Origin: Thermophilibacter mediterraneus
Lineage (GTDB): Bacteria > Actinomycetota > Coriobacteriia > Coriobacteriales > Atopobiaceae
Assembly: GCF_900119385.1 (NCBI RefSeq)
Contig: NZ_FPKO01000008.1
Location: forward strand, 124,001-188,000
Reading direction: 5' to 3'
Length of the DNA stretch: 64,000 nucleotides
Shown here: positions 6,847 through 14,544 of the stretch, one piece after another
Position numbering within the stretch: the first letter of the stretch is position 1
How the letters are laid out: every line of letters starts with the position of its first letter
Notes under the pieces: model-generated
Seen by the model: the letters and a program-made list of their open reading frames with translations, nothing else
Told to the model about the DNA's origin: nothing
Database searches by the model: none
Program-made: the position numbers and the translations under genes

Positions 6847-7665
6847 TTATCTTGAGACCGCTATCGTCAGGTCATCTCCGTCGACGTTTAGGACGAAGAT
6901 TCTTGAGCCCCCTGCCTCTATCGCCTTTATCACAGTGTCTCGCTGCTCCGGTGTAAGCTTTGACGCGACGGAGCCACCCTTCATGAGGAACGTTCCCCTG
7001 AACGTAAGATCGTCACCGATGGAGACGAACGTTCCCCCGCTCGCCTTTGCAGACATCTTTGTCATGATGTCATCGGAGCCGCCTGACCTCGACGTCGAGT
7101 GAGCGCCGTCCCCTGCGATGTCGCGAAGCAACCTGATGATTTGCTCGTTCTGACGAACGATCACCCATTGCTGACGAATCTGTGCCTTCATGAGGTCAAT
7201 CATGAAAGAGGTATCAGCGTTTCCCGACAGAAGGCTTCCGAGCGAGTAGAGCCCGGACCCAGCCATCTTCGAGTCCATGTCACGAATGTCCCTTACGTTG
7301 CTACGGCTGAGATCGACATCGGACATGTCCTCGAAGGCGAGTCCGTGCTTCCTGAGGCTCCTTTTCTCAGACTCACTCAGTGGAGCACTTGTCACGAAGT
7401 CCGCAGCGTACGCCCTGGATGCCGGGACCATGACTGACACGCTGATGGTATCGCCGATTCGCGCTCCAAGCTCAATCCGCTTGTCCTTCTCCGAGCGGAT
7501 TTGACTCTCGTACGACTTCGGAAGTCTTGCCACCACCTCTCCGTTGACCTTGGCGACGAGTTCGCCATCGGCAGAGAATACCTTTGCCTCTGTCCCCATG
7601 GGATAGCGCGAGTCACCAACCGGTGTCGCGTCGATGCGGAAGAGCTCTACGTAGCTATCGCTCAT
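6847..7665 (-). CDS. unknown 272-aa protein of the island module
   Basis: The start is the ATG at 7665, directly behind GGAGAAGGAGGAGGC and overlapping the upstream stop as ATGA; the frame is open for 20 more codons but that extension has no merit. I do not recognise a family. The N-terminal 85 residues look beta-rich (AKVFSADGELVAKVNGEVVA, GDTISVSVMVP). The middle is helical with an IDLMKAQIRQQWVIVRQNEQ segment. The C-terminus (about 195-272) reads like a second beta domain. No signal peptide, membrane segment or Cys. Partner of the NYN protein by position. Confidence 0.75.
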   Translation of the reverse strand: MSDSYVELFRIDATPVGDSRYPMGTEAKVFSADGELVAKVNGEVVARLPKSYESQIRSEKDKRIELGARIGDTISVSVMVPASRAYAADFVTSAPLSESEKRSLRKHGLAFEDMSDVDLSRSNVRDIRDMDSKMAGSGLYSLGSLLSGNADTSFMIDLMKAQIRQQWVIVRQNEQIIRLLRDIAGDGAHSTSRSGGSDDIMTKMSAKASGGTFVSIGDDLTFRGTFLMKGGSVASKLTPEQRDTVIKAIEAGGSRIFVLNVDGDDLTIAVSR

Positions 7666-7891
7666 GCCTCCTCCTTCTCCACTTGAAACCAGACCATAAC
7701 GCCGATGAGTCTCATCGTGCCCCATCTCTCAATTCTGAAGAACTCGCAGATGGGGCAAATCTGCTCGGCATTGGGAAACATCTCACCCTGCCCCAGTTCA
7801 ACTCGGCCTTCGGGGACACCTCGGCGGTGGCAACTATCTCCTCCTGGGTCTTCCCGTATCTCGAGCGCATCTTAGAAAGTTTGGCAGTCAT
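7662..7891 (-). pseudogene. XRE-family HTH regulator, frameshifted
   Basis: From the ATG at 7891 (GAGG upstream) the first frame reads MTAKLSKMRSRYGKTQEEIV and then VSPKAELNW. The typical rest of the XRE helix bundle continues in another frame as GQGEMFPNAEQICPICEFFRI, ending at a TGA (7664-7662) that overlaps the next gene's ATG. The frames would join if one G were added to GGGG (complement of 7791-7794). So this is a 1-base deletion, a homopolymer sequencing error, or, least likely, programmed frameshifting. Restored length is about 76 aa. It heads the three-gene module and would be its regulator. Confidence 0.65.
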
Positions 7892-8360
7892 AATTCCTCA
7901 ACCTTACGTCTATTATGTCCATAGTAACACATTTACTTGTTACTAGAATTAAGTTTCTAAGTGCTTATAAAACACTTTAGAGACGCAGAGGGGCAGATAA
8001 GTGACCGGGCCCACTGTAATTCAAAAGTATTTGCAAATCGTAATCATAAGCTCGTAATCCGTTACGAGCCAGGTGAAGAGAGCAGCTGATGGATTGGTGG
8101 GTCTTCATCGCACTAATCGTATGCTGCTTCATCCTCGGCTGGTAGCACGGGAGGAGGGAAACGCGATGACCACTATGCTTTTGTCACTCAGGTTGCACTG
8201 CTTGCCTTCGCGTACATGCCTGGTGTTTCCGAGCTGGACAAGGGGGGGGGGTAATTATTCAACCGGATGTGAACGAAATCATTTCGTGTTACTTGACAAA
8301 CTCCTCTTATCAATAAGTGCTCATATTATTGTAGATAGATGTAGTTGTTAAATATACTTT
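7892..8360. other. right part of AT-rich island, no supported gene
   Basis: AT-rich DNA with many stops. There is a possible 18-codon hydrophobic peptide (ATG at about 8089, MDWWVFIALIVCCFILGW) followed by a good AGGAGG and a short ORF that runs into a 10-G tract (8242-8251). Neither is long enough to call. TTGACA occurs at 8293-8298 but has no convincing -10 at proper spacing. Confidence 0.4.
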
Positions 8361-8411
8361 CTGACTGGTGTTCAAGGGATTGCTGATTCGAACCCAGTTC
8401 ACTCGATCCGA
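8361..8411 (+). other. degenerate tRNA-Pro 3' half (candidate attachment site/integration scar)
   Basis: About 41 of 52 positions match the anticodon-arm-to-acceptor half of the tRNA-Pro at 5598-5649 (TTCAAGGGATTGCTGATTCG against TCAAGGGGTCGCTGGTTCG); differences are mostly transitions. The 5' half of the tRNA is absent, so it cannot fold as a functional tRNA. It marks the far end of the AT-rich island and is best read as an old att duplication left by a tRNA-targeting element, or a decayed second tRNA gene. Confidence 0.7.
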
Positions 8412-8417
8412 GATTTC

Positions 8418-8452
8418 GAGATCACGGAACAATGCCCGTGACCTCTATTTTT
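8418..8452 (+). terminator. intrinsic terminator after tRNA remnant
   Basis: GAGATCACGG pairs with CCGTGACCTC (one mismatch) around an 8-nt loop and is followed by TATTTTT. It supports a formerly transcribed tRNA-like locus at this position. Confidence 0.7.
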
Positions 8453-8804
8453 GATTCTTCACAGTGCTCCCCCTTTACCGCACAATCTCGGAATTGTGCG
8501 GCGCGCGGCGCGCACTCGAGGCGACTCCCGTCCACCGGGGCGCCCTCAGCAGGCGGCTTGCTCCCCGCGCCCGCCTCCTGGCCGCACAATCTCGGAATTG
8601 TGCGGCGCGCGGGGCGCGCGGGAGCTCCGGGGCCGTGCGCCACGTGCGCCACACGGGGGCACACGCGCCCCCCGCCCCCGCGCGCCGTTTCGTCCGCGTT
8701 TCAGTCCGGCAAACGCCGTGTGGCCGCGCGGCCCGCCCCGCAGCGGGCGCGTGCGCAGCGACCCTATGATGGTCGAACACTGCACCCGGACACAGGAGGA
8801 CGAC
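8453..8804. other. serC upstream region with paired palindromes
   Basis: GC-rich non-coding DNA between the island end and serC. It holds the 126-bp palindrome-ended element (8479-8604). No clear -35/-10 boxes are seen; serC has its RBS (CAGGAGG) at 8793-8800. Confidence 0.5.
8479..8604. repeat. 126-bp element ending in two identical 22-bp palindromes (copy 1)
   Basis: The same 22-mer, CGCACAAT-CTCGGA-ATTGTGCG, occurs at 8479-8500 and 8583-8604, offset exactly 104 bp. Eight bases after the left palindrome is a GCGCGCACTCG motif. A second element with identical geometry lies at 18072-18197. Each palindrome would form a stem of 8-9 bp in RNA. No T-run follows, so simple terminators are unlikely. 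Confidence 0.85.
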
Positions 8805-9884
8805 ATGGCGCGCGTGTACAACTTCTCCGCAGGCCCCGCCGTGCTTCCCGAGGAGGTACTCGGGGAATGCGCGGACGAGATGCTCGACTATGCCGGCTGC
8901 GGCATGAGCGTCATGGAGATGAGCCATCGATCTTCCGTCTTCCAGAAGATCATCGACGACGCCGAGGCGACGCTCCGCGACCTCATGGGCATCCCCGACT
9001 CCTACAGGGTCATCTTCACCCAGGGCGGCGACTCGCTGCTGTTCTCCACGGTCTTCATGAACCTGGCGACCAACGGCAAGGCGGACTACGTCATCACCGG
9101 CAACTGGGCCAAGAAGGCCTTCCAGGAGGCGCAGATCCTCGGCGACGCCGTGGCCGTGGCGTCCTCCGCCGACCGCAACTTCTCCTACATCCCCGACTGC
9201 TCCGACCTGCCCATCCGCGAGGACGCGAGCTACCTCTACATCTGCGAGAACAACACCATCTACGGCACCCGCTTCTGGGAGCTGCCCGACACCAAGGGCC
9301 ACGTGCTCGTCTCCGACCAGAGCTCGATGTTCCTCTCCGGGCCCGTCGACGTCAGCAGGTACGGGCTCATCCACGCCGGGGTCCAGAAGAACGTGGGGCC
9401 CGCGGGCGTGCAGATCGTGATCGTGCGCGAGGACCTCATCCCCGACGACCTCCCCGGCGTGCCCACGATGCTGCGCCTCAAGACCCAGGCTGACGCCGGG
9501 TCGCTCTACAACACCCCCAACTGCTGGGGAATCTACGTCTGCGGCAAGGTCTTCGCGTGGATCAAGAAGAACGGCGGGCTCGCTGCCATGGGGGAGCGCA
9601 ACGCCGAGAAGGCGGCCGTCCTCTACGACTTCCTCGACTCCTCCGAGCTCTTCTCGTCCACCGTCGAGGCGCGCGACCGCTCGCTCATGAACGTGCCGTT
9701 CGTCACCGGCGATGCCGAGCTCGACAAGGAGTTCGTGGCCGAGGCCGCGCGCGCGGGCCTCGTCAACCTCAAGGGCCACCGCTCGGTGGGCGGCATGCGC
9801 GCCTCGATCTACAACGCCATGCCGCGCGCCGGCGTCGAGGCGCTCGTCGCGTTCATGAGGGACTTCGAGCTCGCGCACCGTTGA
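8805..9884 (+). CDS. serC: phosphoserine aminotransferase
   Basis: A 359-aa PLP enzyme that converts 3-phosphohydroxypyruvate and glutamate to phosphoserine in serine biosynthesis. It opens MARVYNFSAGPAVLPEEVL, the class-V aminotransferase SerC signature. The Schiff-base Lys is at about 195 (GVQKNVGPAG), with the HR pair at 41-42. The usual GGASxQF loop reads GGDSLLF here. The start is the ATG after CAGGAGGACGAC; the open frame extends upstream without homology. It is followed 86 bp later by the matching dehydrogenase gene, so the pair covers the first two serine steps; no serB is in the window. Confidence 0.95.
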   Translation: MARVYNFSAGPAVLPEEVLGECADEMLDYAGCGMSVMEMSHRSSVFQKIIDDAEATLRDLMGIPDSYRVIFTQGGDSLLFSTVFMNLATNGKADYVITGNWAKKAFQEAQILGDAVAVASSADRNFSYIPDCSDLPIREDASYLYICENNTIYGTRFWELPDTKGHVLVSDQSSMFLSGPVDVSRYGLIHAGVQKNVGPAGVQIVIVREDLIPDDLPGVPTMLRLKTQADAGSLYNTPNCWGIYVCGKVFAWIKKNGGLAAMGERNAEKAAVLYDFLDSSELFSSTVEARDRSLMNVPFVTGDAELDKEFVAEAARAGLVNLKGHRSVGGMRASIYNAMPRAGVEALVAFMRDFELAHR

Positions 9885-9970
9885 CACTTGACAGGCGCCG
9901 GGTCACGGCGTCAACCCCGCGCGGGGGGGGCGCCACGGGCCGACGCCGGTCGAACCCAGGAGGGTACGCC

Positions 9971-11143
9971 ATGTACAGGATCTGCTGCCTCAACAACATC
10001 GCCAAGGTCGGCACCGACCGCCTCGGCCCGGGCTACGAGTTCGTCGCCGAGCCCGAGGGCGCCGACGCCCTGCTCGTCCGCAGCGCCAACCTCCACGAGC
10101 TCGAGCTCGGGGGCGGCCTGCTCGCCATCGCCCGAGCCGGCGCGGGCGTGAACAACATCCCCGTGGAGCGCTGCGCCGAGAGCGGCGTCGTGGTCTTCAA
10201 CACCCCCGGGGCGAACGCCAACGCCGTGAAGGAGCTCGTCATCTGCGGCATGCTGCTCGCCTGCCGCGACGTCATCGGCGGGGCCGCGTGGGTCGCCGAG
10301 AACAGCGACGACCCCGAGATCGCCAAGCGTGCCGAGAAGGCCAAGAAGCAGTTCGGCGGGTTCGAGCTCGCGGGCAAGCGCGTGGGCGTGGTGGGCCTCG
10401 GCGCCATCGGCGCTGCGGTCGCCAACGCCCTCATCGACCTCGGCTGCGAGGTCATGGGCTACGACCCCTACCTCTCGATCAACGCCGCGTGGAGCCTCGA
10501 CAGGCGCATCGAGCACGTCACCGACCTCGGGGAGCTCCTCGCCCGCTGCGACTTCGTGACGCTGCACGTGCCCGCGACCGACGCCACGCGCCACATGGTC
10601 GGCGCGGACCAGATCGCCCGCATGCCGCGCGGCGCCGTGCTGCTCAACTTCGCCCGCGACGCGCTCGTCGACGAGCAGGCGCTCGCTGAGGCGCTCGACG
10701 ACGGCCGCGTGGGCCGCTACGTCACCGACTTCGCCAACCCCGCGAGCTCGAACATGAGAAACGCCATCGTCCTGCCGCACCTCGGGGCCTCGACCGGCGA
10801 GGCCGAGGACAACTGCGCCGTCATGGCCGCCGACGAGCTGCGCGACTACCTCGAGAACGGCAACATCAGGAACTCCGTCAACTACGGCCAGGTCGACCTC
10901 GGGGAGCTCGCCGAGGGCAACGAGCGCGTCGCCCTCTTCCACGAGAACGTCCAGGGCGTCATCGGGCTCATCTCCGCCGAGATCGCGGCGTCCGGCCTCA
11001 ACATCGAGAACATGACCAACAAGAGCCGCGGCAGCAACGCCTACACGCTCATCGAGGTCTCCGGCGACCTGACGCAGGAGACGTGCGCGCGCCTCGCGGG
11101 CATGCCCGGCGTGCGGCGCGTGCGCCTCATCGAGCGCCCCTAG
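9971..11143 (+). CDS. serA: D-3-phosphoglycerate dehydrogenase
   Basis: A 390-aa NAD-dependent dehydrogenase. Visible are the Rossmann motif VGVVGLGAIGAAVANAL (about 137-153), catalytic Arg in NFARDALVDEQAL and His in PHLGASTGEAE. The position that is Glu in classical SerA (DVFxxEP) reads YVTDFANP, as in the shorter clostridial/Bacteroides SerA type. A C-terminal ACT domain (IGLISAEIAASGLNIENMT) suggests serine feedback control. AGGAGG precedes the ATG. The serC-serA gap carries GTCAACCCCGC and an 8-G run. Confidence 0.93.
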   Translation: MYRICCLNNIAKVGTDRLGPGYEFVAEPEGADALLVRSANLHELELGGGLLAIARAGAGVNNIPVERCAESGVVVFNTPGANANAVKELVICGMLLACRDVIGGAAWVAENSDDPEIAKRAEKAKKQFGGFELAGKRVGVVGLGAIGAAVANALIDLGCEVMGYDPYLSINAAWSLDRRIEHVTDLGELLARCDFVTLHVPATDATRHMVGADQIARMPRGAVLLNFARDALVDEQALAEALDDGRVGRYVTDFANPASSNMRNAIVLPHLGASTGEAEDNCAVMAADELRDYLENGNIRNSVNYGQVDLGELAEGNERVALFHENVQGVIGLISAEIAASGLNIENMTNKSRGSNAYTLIEVSGDLTQETCARLAGMPGVRRVRLIERP

Positions 11144-11264
11144 GGCGCGGGGGCCGGCCCCGCCGCCCGCCGCCCCCGAGGGGGTGACGGGCGGCGTCTT
11201 GAATTGCGCTAAGATGGGTAACCTGAATGGGTAGGCACATCCAAGACCCAAGGGGCAGCAAAAC

Positions 11265-11999
11265 GTGTCAGAGAGAACCGACCGCATCACCGCGGAGATC
11301 AAGGCAGTTGCGGACTCCGACGCCGCAGAGCGCCAGCGCACCGGGCGCACCGACGTCCCGGTGGGCACGTCGGGCAACCCGTCGACCCAGATACTCACGC
11401 TGGCCAACGTCATCACGTTCTGCCGGCTCGCCCTCACCATCGTCTTCCTGGTCCTGTTCGCCGGCGACGGGCACGACCGCCCGCTGGCGCTCGTGTGCTA
11501 CGTGGTGGCCGCCTCGACCGACTTCCTCGACGGCCAGGTGGCGCGCCGCACGCAGACGGTGAGCTGGCTCGGCAAGATCATGGACCCGATCATGGACCGC
11601 GTGCTGCTGTTCACCGGCGTGATCGGCCTGCTGATCGTCGGCGAGCTCCCGGTGTGGGTGCCCGTCTTCGTCATCGGGCGCGACGTCTACCTCGCCCTCG
11701 GCGGGATGGTGCTGCAGCGCTACCGCCGCCGCCCGGTCGACGTGTCCTACGTCGGCAAGGCCGCCACGGCGCTGCTCATGCTCGGCTTCTGCGACCTCTT
11801 GCTCGGCCTGCCCAAGGTGGGCGGCCTCGGCATCGTCGAGTCGCCCTGGCTGCCCGGCCTCGGCGCCGAGCCGGCCACGCTCGGCATCTTCTTCGTCTAC
11901 CTCGGCGTGCTCTTCTCCGCCGCCGCCGCGGTCATCTACACCAAGGAGGGCGCCGACATCAGGCGCCAGGCGACCCGCGGGCGCGGGGGAAAGCGATGA
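11265..11999 (+). CDS. CDP-alcohol phosphatidyltransferase (PgsA-like)
   Basis: A 244-aa multi-pass membrane protein with a GTG start (11265). The family motif D-G-x2-A-R-x8-G-x3-D-x3-D is clear in DFLDGQVARRTQTVSWLGKI followed by MDPIMD. Compared with the PgsA at 34910 it has a longer soluble N-terminus (about 45 aa), so it may make a different phospholipid (for example phosphatidylinositol-phosphate or cardiolipin type). It starts a co-oriented cluster; its TGA overlaps the next ATG (ATGA). TAAGAT lies about 50 bp upstream as a possible -10. Confidence 0.85.
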   Translation: MSERTDRITAEIKAVADSDAAERQRTGRTDVPVGTSGNPSTQILTLANVITFCRLALTIVFLVLFAGDGHDRPLALVCYVVAASTDFLDGQVARRTQTVSWLGKIMDPIMDRVLLFTGVIGLLIVGELPVWVPVFVIGRDVYLALGGMVLQRYRRRPVDVSYVGKAATALLMLGFCDLLLGLPKVGGLGIVESPWLPGLGAEPATLGIFFVYLGVLFSAAAAVIYTKEGADIRRQATRGRGGKR

Positions 12000-12832
12000 G
12001 CGCGCGCATGGGGGCGCTCTACGAGGAGCACGTGATCCTCGGCGCGAGCTTCGAGGAGGGCCCCCTCGCGGGGGCGCTCGCCGTGAGCTCGTACGCGGGC
12101 GAGAAGGACCTCGGCCCGTCGCTCGGGGGGGCCGTCGTCTCGGACCTGACGGGCACGACCTACCAGCTGCTCTCGGGCCCGAGCGCGCCCGAGCTCGCGG
12201 AGGCCGCGCTCGCGGGCAGGCGCCTCGCCGTGGGCGAGGCCGCCTTCGAGGCCGTGCTCACCGGGGAGGGCCGCCTCGTCGCGGCGCCGCTCGCGCTGCG
12301 CACGGGTGACCACGAGTACGTCCTGTGCGACCCCGGGCCCGAGGGCGCCGCCGCGGTCGCCTGGGTCGGCTTCCTCTCGGGCGTCGAGCGCGACGGGTAC
12401 GCCCCGTACGAGGGGAGCGCGCTCGAGGACGCGAGCCGCATGCTCGTGCCCATCCTGCTCGCCGGGGAGCGCTCACGCGCGGTGCTCTCCGACTACGTGC
12501 GCACCGCGGGCGAGTCGCTGCCCGGGCCCGGGCGCGTCGCGTCGCTTCACCTCGACGCCATCCCCGCGCTCGTGGCGCGCGTGCCCGCCCGCGGCCCCGA
12601 GGCCTGGCTGCTGCTCGTCCCCGCGCGCTCCGCGCGCGTGCTGTGGCGCAGCCTCCTCTCGTTCACCGAGGTCGAGCCCGTGGGCACGCGCGCGGCCCGC
12701 GAGCTCTGGGCCCGCGCGCGGCCGCTCCCCGCGGGCCCGCCGCGCGTCCCGGCGCCCCGAGCCGAGCTCGCGCGCCTCGGCCTCGTCCGCGCGGACGGCG
12801 GCTTCGTGGGGGAGCGCGCGCTCGGCGACTAG
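11996..12832 (+). CDS. GcvT-like folate-binding/aminomethyltransferase-family protein
   Basis: A 278-aa protein coupled by ATGA to the phosphatidyltransferase. The opening (LYEEHVILGASF), the GGAVVSDLTGTTYQLLSGPSA segment and the closing LLLVPARSARVLWRSLLSF fit the GcvT/YgfZ fold, but conservation is low. No other glycine-cleavage genes are present in the window, so a housekeeping YgfZ-like role or a divergent T-protein are both possible. Intact and of family-like length; the assignment rests on overall pattern rather than catalytic residues. Confidence 0.6.
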   Translation: MSARMGALYEEHVILGASFEEGPLAGALAVSSYAGEKDLGPSLGGAVVSDLTGTTYQLLSGPSAPELAEAALAGRRLAVGEAAFEAVLTGEGRLVAAPLALRTGDHEYVLCDPGPEGAAAVAWVGFLSGVERDGYAPYEGSALEDASRMLVPILLAGERSRAVLSDYVRTAGESLPGPGRVASLHLDAIPALVARVPARGPEAWLLLVPARSARVLWRSLLSFTEVEPVGTRAARELWARARPLPAGPPRVPAPRAELARLGLVRADGGFVGERALGD

Positions 12833-12915
12833 CCCGCCGCCCGCACGTTCTTCTCGCCGCGCTTTGCACTGCACGCTCGCTGACCTCAAGGGCCGCGGCC
12901 CGGAAGGGGGCTCGC

Positions 12916-13296
12916 ATGAAGTACGCCATCAACGCCCAGGGCGCTCCCGAGGCCTTCGGCCCGTACTCCCAGGGGACCACCGCCGGCAGGCTCGTCTTCG
13001 CCTCGGGGCAGCTCCCCATCTCGCACGAGGACCCGCGCGCCCTCGTCGACGGAGGGATCACCGAGCAGACCGACCGGGTGATCGACATCATCGAGTCGAT
13101 CCTCGGCGAGGTCGGCTGCACGCTCTCCGACGTCGCGCAGACCACGGTCTACCTCGCGAGCCTGTCGGACCTCGAGGCGATGAACGAGGTCTACGCCCGC
13201 CGCTTCGGCTCCCCTGCGCCGGCGCGCGCCGTCGTCGGCGTCTCCGAGCTGCCGCTCGGCTCGCTCGTCGAGATGGACTGCATCGCGTGCAGGTAA
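12916..13296 (+). CDS. ridA: RidA-family enamine/imine deaminase
   Basis: A 126-aa protein, the usual RidA length. Signature blocks are GPYSQGTTAGRLVFASGQLP, VAQTTVYLASLSD and ARAVVGVSELPLGSLVEMDC; the catalytic Arg104 and Glu119 are present. It hydrolyses reactive 2-aminoacrylate formed by PLP enzymes, which fits the serine genes upstream. GGAAGGGGG precedes the ATG. It is separated by 83 bp from the GcvT-like gene and 40 bp from the FHA gene. Confidence 0.93.
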   Translation: MKYAINAQGAPEAFGPYSQGTTAGRLVFASGQLPISHEDPRALVDGGITEQTDRVIDIIESILGEVGCTLSDVAQTTVYLASLSDLEAMNEVYARRFGSPAPARAVVGVSELPLGSLVEMDCIACR

Positions 13297-13336
13297 GCGC
13301 GCTATCATAGGAGTGACACCGAAAGGGGAGTGTGAC

Positions 13337-13756
13337 ATGCCCAACACCAATCCCGGCGCGACCGAGATCTTCCGGATGCCCGCCGCCGACTCCACCGTAC
13401 CCGACCTCATGGGCGGCTCCAAGCCGTCCCACCCGACCCTCACCATCGTCAAGGGCCCGCAGATCGGCGAGACCTTCGAGCTCGACGCGCCGGAGATCAC
13501 CCTCGGGCGCGACCCCAAGAACAGCGTCTTCCTGAACGACATGACCGTCTCGCGCCACCACGCGCGCATGGACCTCGGCAACATCTCGCTCGGGATGGCC
13601 ACGATCGAGGACCTCGGCTCGCTCAACGGCACGTGGGTCGACGGCGCCATCGTGAGCAAGGCGGGCCTCAAGGACGGCTCGACCATCCAGATCGGCACCT
13701 TCCGGATGGTCTTCCACACGAGCGCGCGCCCGCGCAGGATCGACACCGAGGCGTAG
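13337..13756 (+). CDS. FHA-domain protein (GarA/OdhI-like)
   Basis: A 139-aa protein with one FHA domain at about 50-130. All phosphothreonine-binding residues are present: GR at 57-58, SRH at 72-74 and N97 in LGSLNGTWVDG. The short N-terminal tail holds Thr residues (GATEIF, DSTVPDL) as in GarA/OdhI, the actinobacterial regulators of 2-oxoglutarate metabolism that self-bind when a tail Thr is phosphorylated; the exact ETT motif is not seen. It is directly upstream of a MerR gene, as garA is in mycobacteria. GAAAGGGGAG precedes the ATG. Confidence 0.8.
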   Translation: MPNTNPGATEIFRMPAADSTVPDLMGGSKPSHPTLTIVKGPQIGETFELDAPEITLGRDPKNSVFLNDMTVSRHHARMDLGNISLGMATIEDLGSLNGTWVDGAIVSKAGLKDGSTIQIGTFRMVFHTSARPRRIDTEA

Positions 13757-13761
13757 CGCCC

Positions 13762-14544
13762 ATGGCCGACGCCGGATACCTGACAATCGGCAAGGTCGTC
13801 AAGAAGCTGCAGCAGCAGTATCCCGACCTCTCGGTCTCGAAGGTGCGCTACCTGCAGGACGAGGGGCTCCTCAACCCCTCGCGCACGCCGAGCGGCTACC
13901 GCCTCTACTCGCAGCGCGACGTCCATCGCCTCGAGACGATCCTCTACCTGCAGAAGAACCGCTTCCTGCCGCTCTCGGTCATCCGCGAGGAGCTCGAGCG
14001 CATGGACGCGGGGCAGGCGGGCTCGGCGGGCGTGGGCCTCGAGGCGGTCACGCTGCCGCCCGACGACGAGGAGACCGCCGGCAAGCTCCACCCCATCGAC
14101 CGCATGCCCGAGCTCGTGGGCGCCTCGGTGAGCTTCGTGCGGCAGCTCTCCGAGGCCGGCGTCATCCAGCTCACGCGCTCGCCCCACGGGCGCGACCTCG
14201 TGGACGGGCGGGACTTCCCGCTCATCCGCGTGTGCGACGAGCTGCGCCACTTCGGCATCCTGCCGCGCAACCTCCGCCAGTACGTCATCGCCGCCAACCG
14301 CGAGTCCGCCATGTTCGAGCAGGCGCTCGTGGTGTACGCCCGCAAGGGCGGCGGCGTGGAGCTCCCGCCCTCCGACGAGGCCCGGGAGCGCTTCGAGCAG
14401 GCGTTCTCGCGCATGCTCGGGCTCACCAACGCCGTGCGCGACGAGCTCATCGCGCGGCGCATCAAGGAGCCGTTCGCAGAGAAGGACGCCGGGCGCGACG
14501 CGTCGGGCGAGAAGAACACGGGAAGAGGGACCACGCGTGTCTGA
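13762..14544 (+). CDS. MerR-family regulator (FtsR-like)
   Basis: A 260-aa protein, longer than typical MerR. It has an N-terminal winged HTH (TIGKVVKKLQQQYPDLSVSK, VRYLQDEGLLNPSRTPSGYR) and a second HTH-like block at about 115-165 (VSFVRQLSEAGVIQLTRSPH). This double organisation and its place 6 bp after an FHA gene match the FtsR/Rv1828-type regulator of actinobacteria, which controls division genes including ftsZ. Its end overlaps the apt start by 8 bp. A division role is inference from synteny. Confidence 0.8.
   Translation: MADAGYLTIGKVVKKLQQQYPDLSVSKVRYLQDEGLLNPSRTPSGYRLYSQRDVHRLETILYLQKNRFLPLSVIREELERMDAGQAGSAGVGLEAVTLPPDDEETAGKLHPIDRMPELVGASVSFVRQLSEAGVIQLTRSPHGRDLVDGRDFPLIRVCDELRHFGILPRNLRQYVIAANRESAMFEQALVVYARKGGGVELPPSDEARERFEQAFSRMLGLTNAVRDELIARRIKEPFAEKDAGRDASGEKNTGRGTTRV

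Noticed and set aside
8361-8411. Second functional tRNA-Pro
   Set aside because: The 5' half (acceptor 5' strand and D-arm) is missing and the acceptor 3' strand has several changes.
5644-8411. Active integrative element
   Set aside because: No integrase, relaxase or phage gene is found; only a doubtful excisionase-like ORF.
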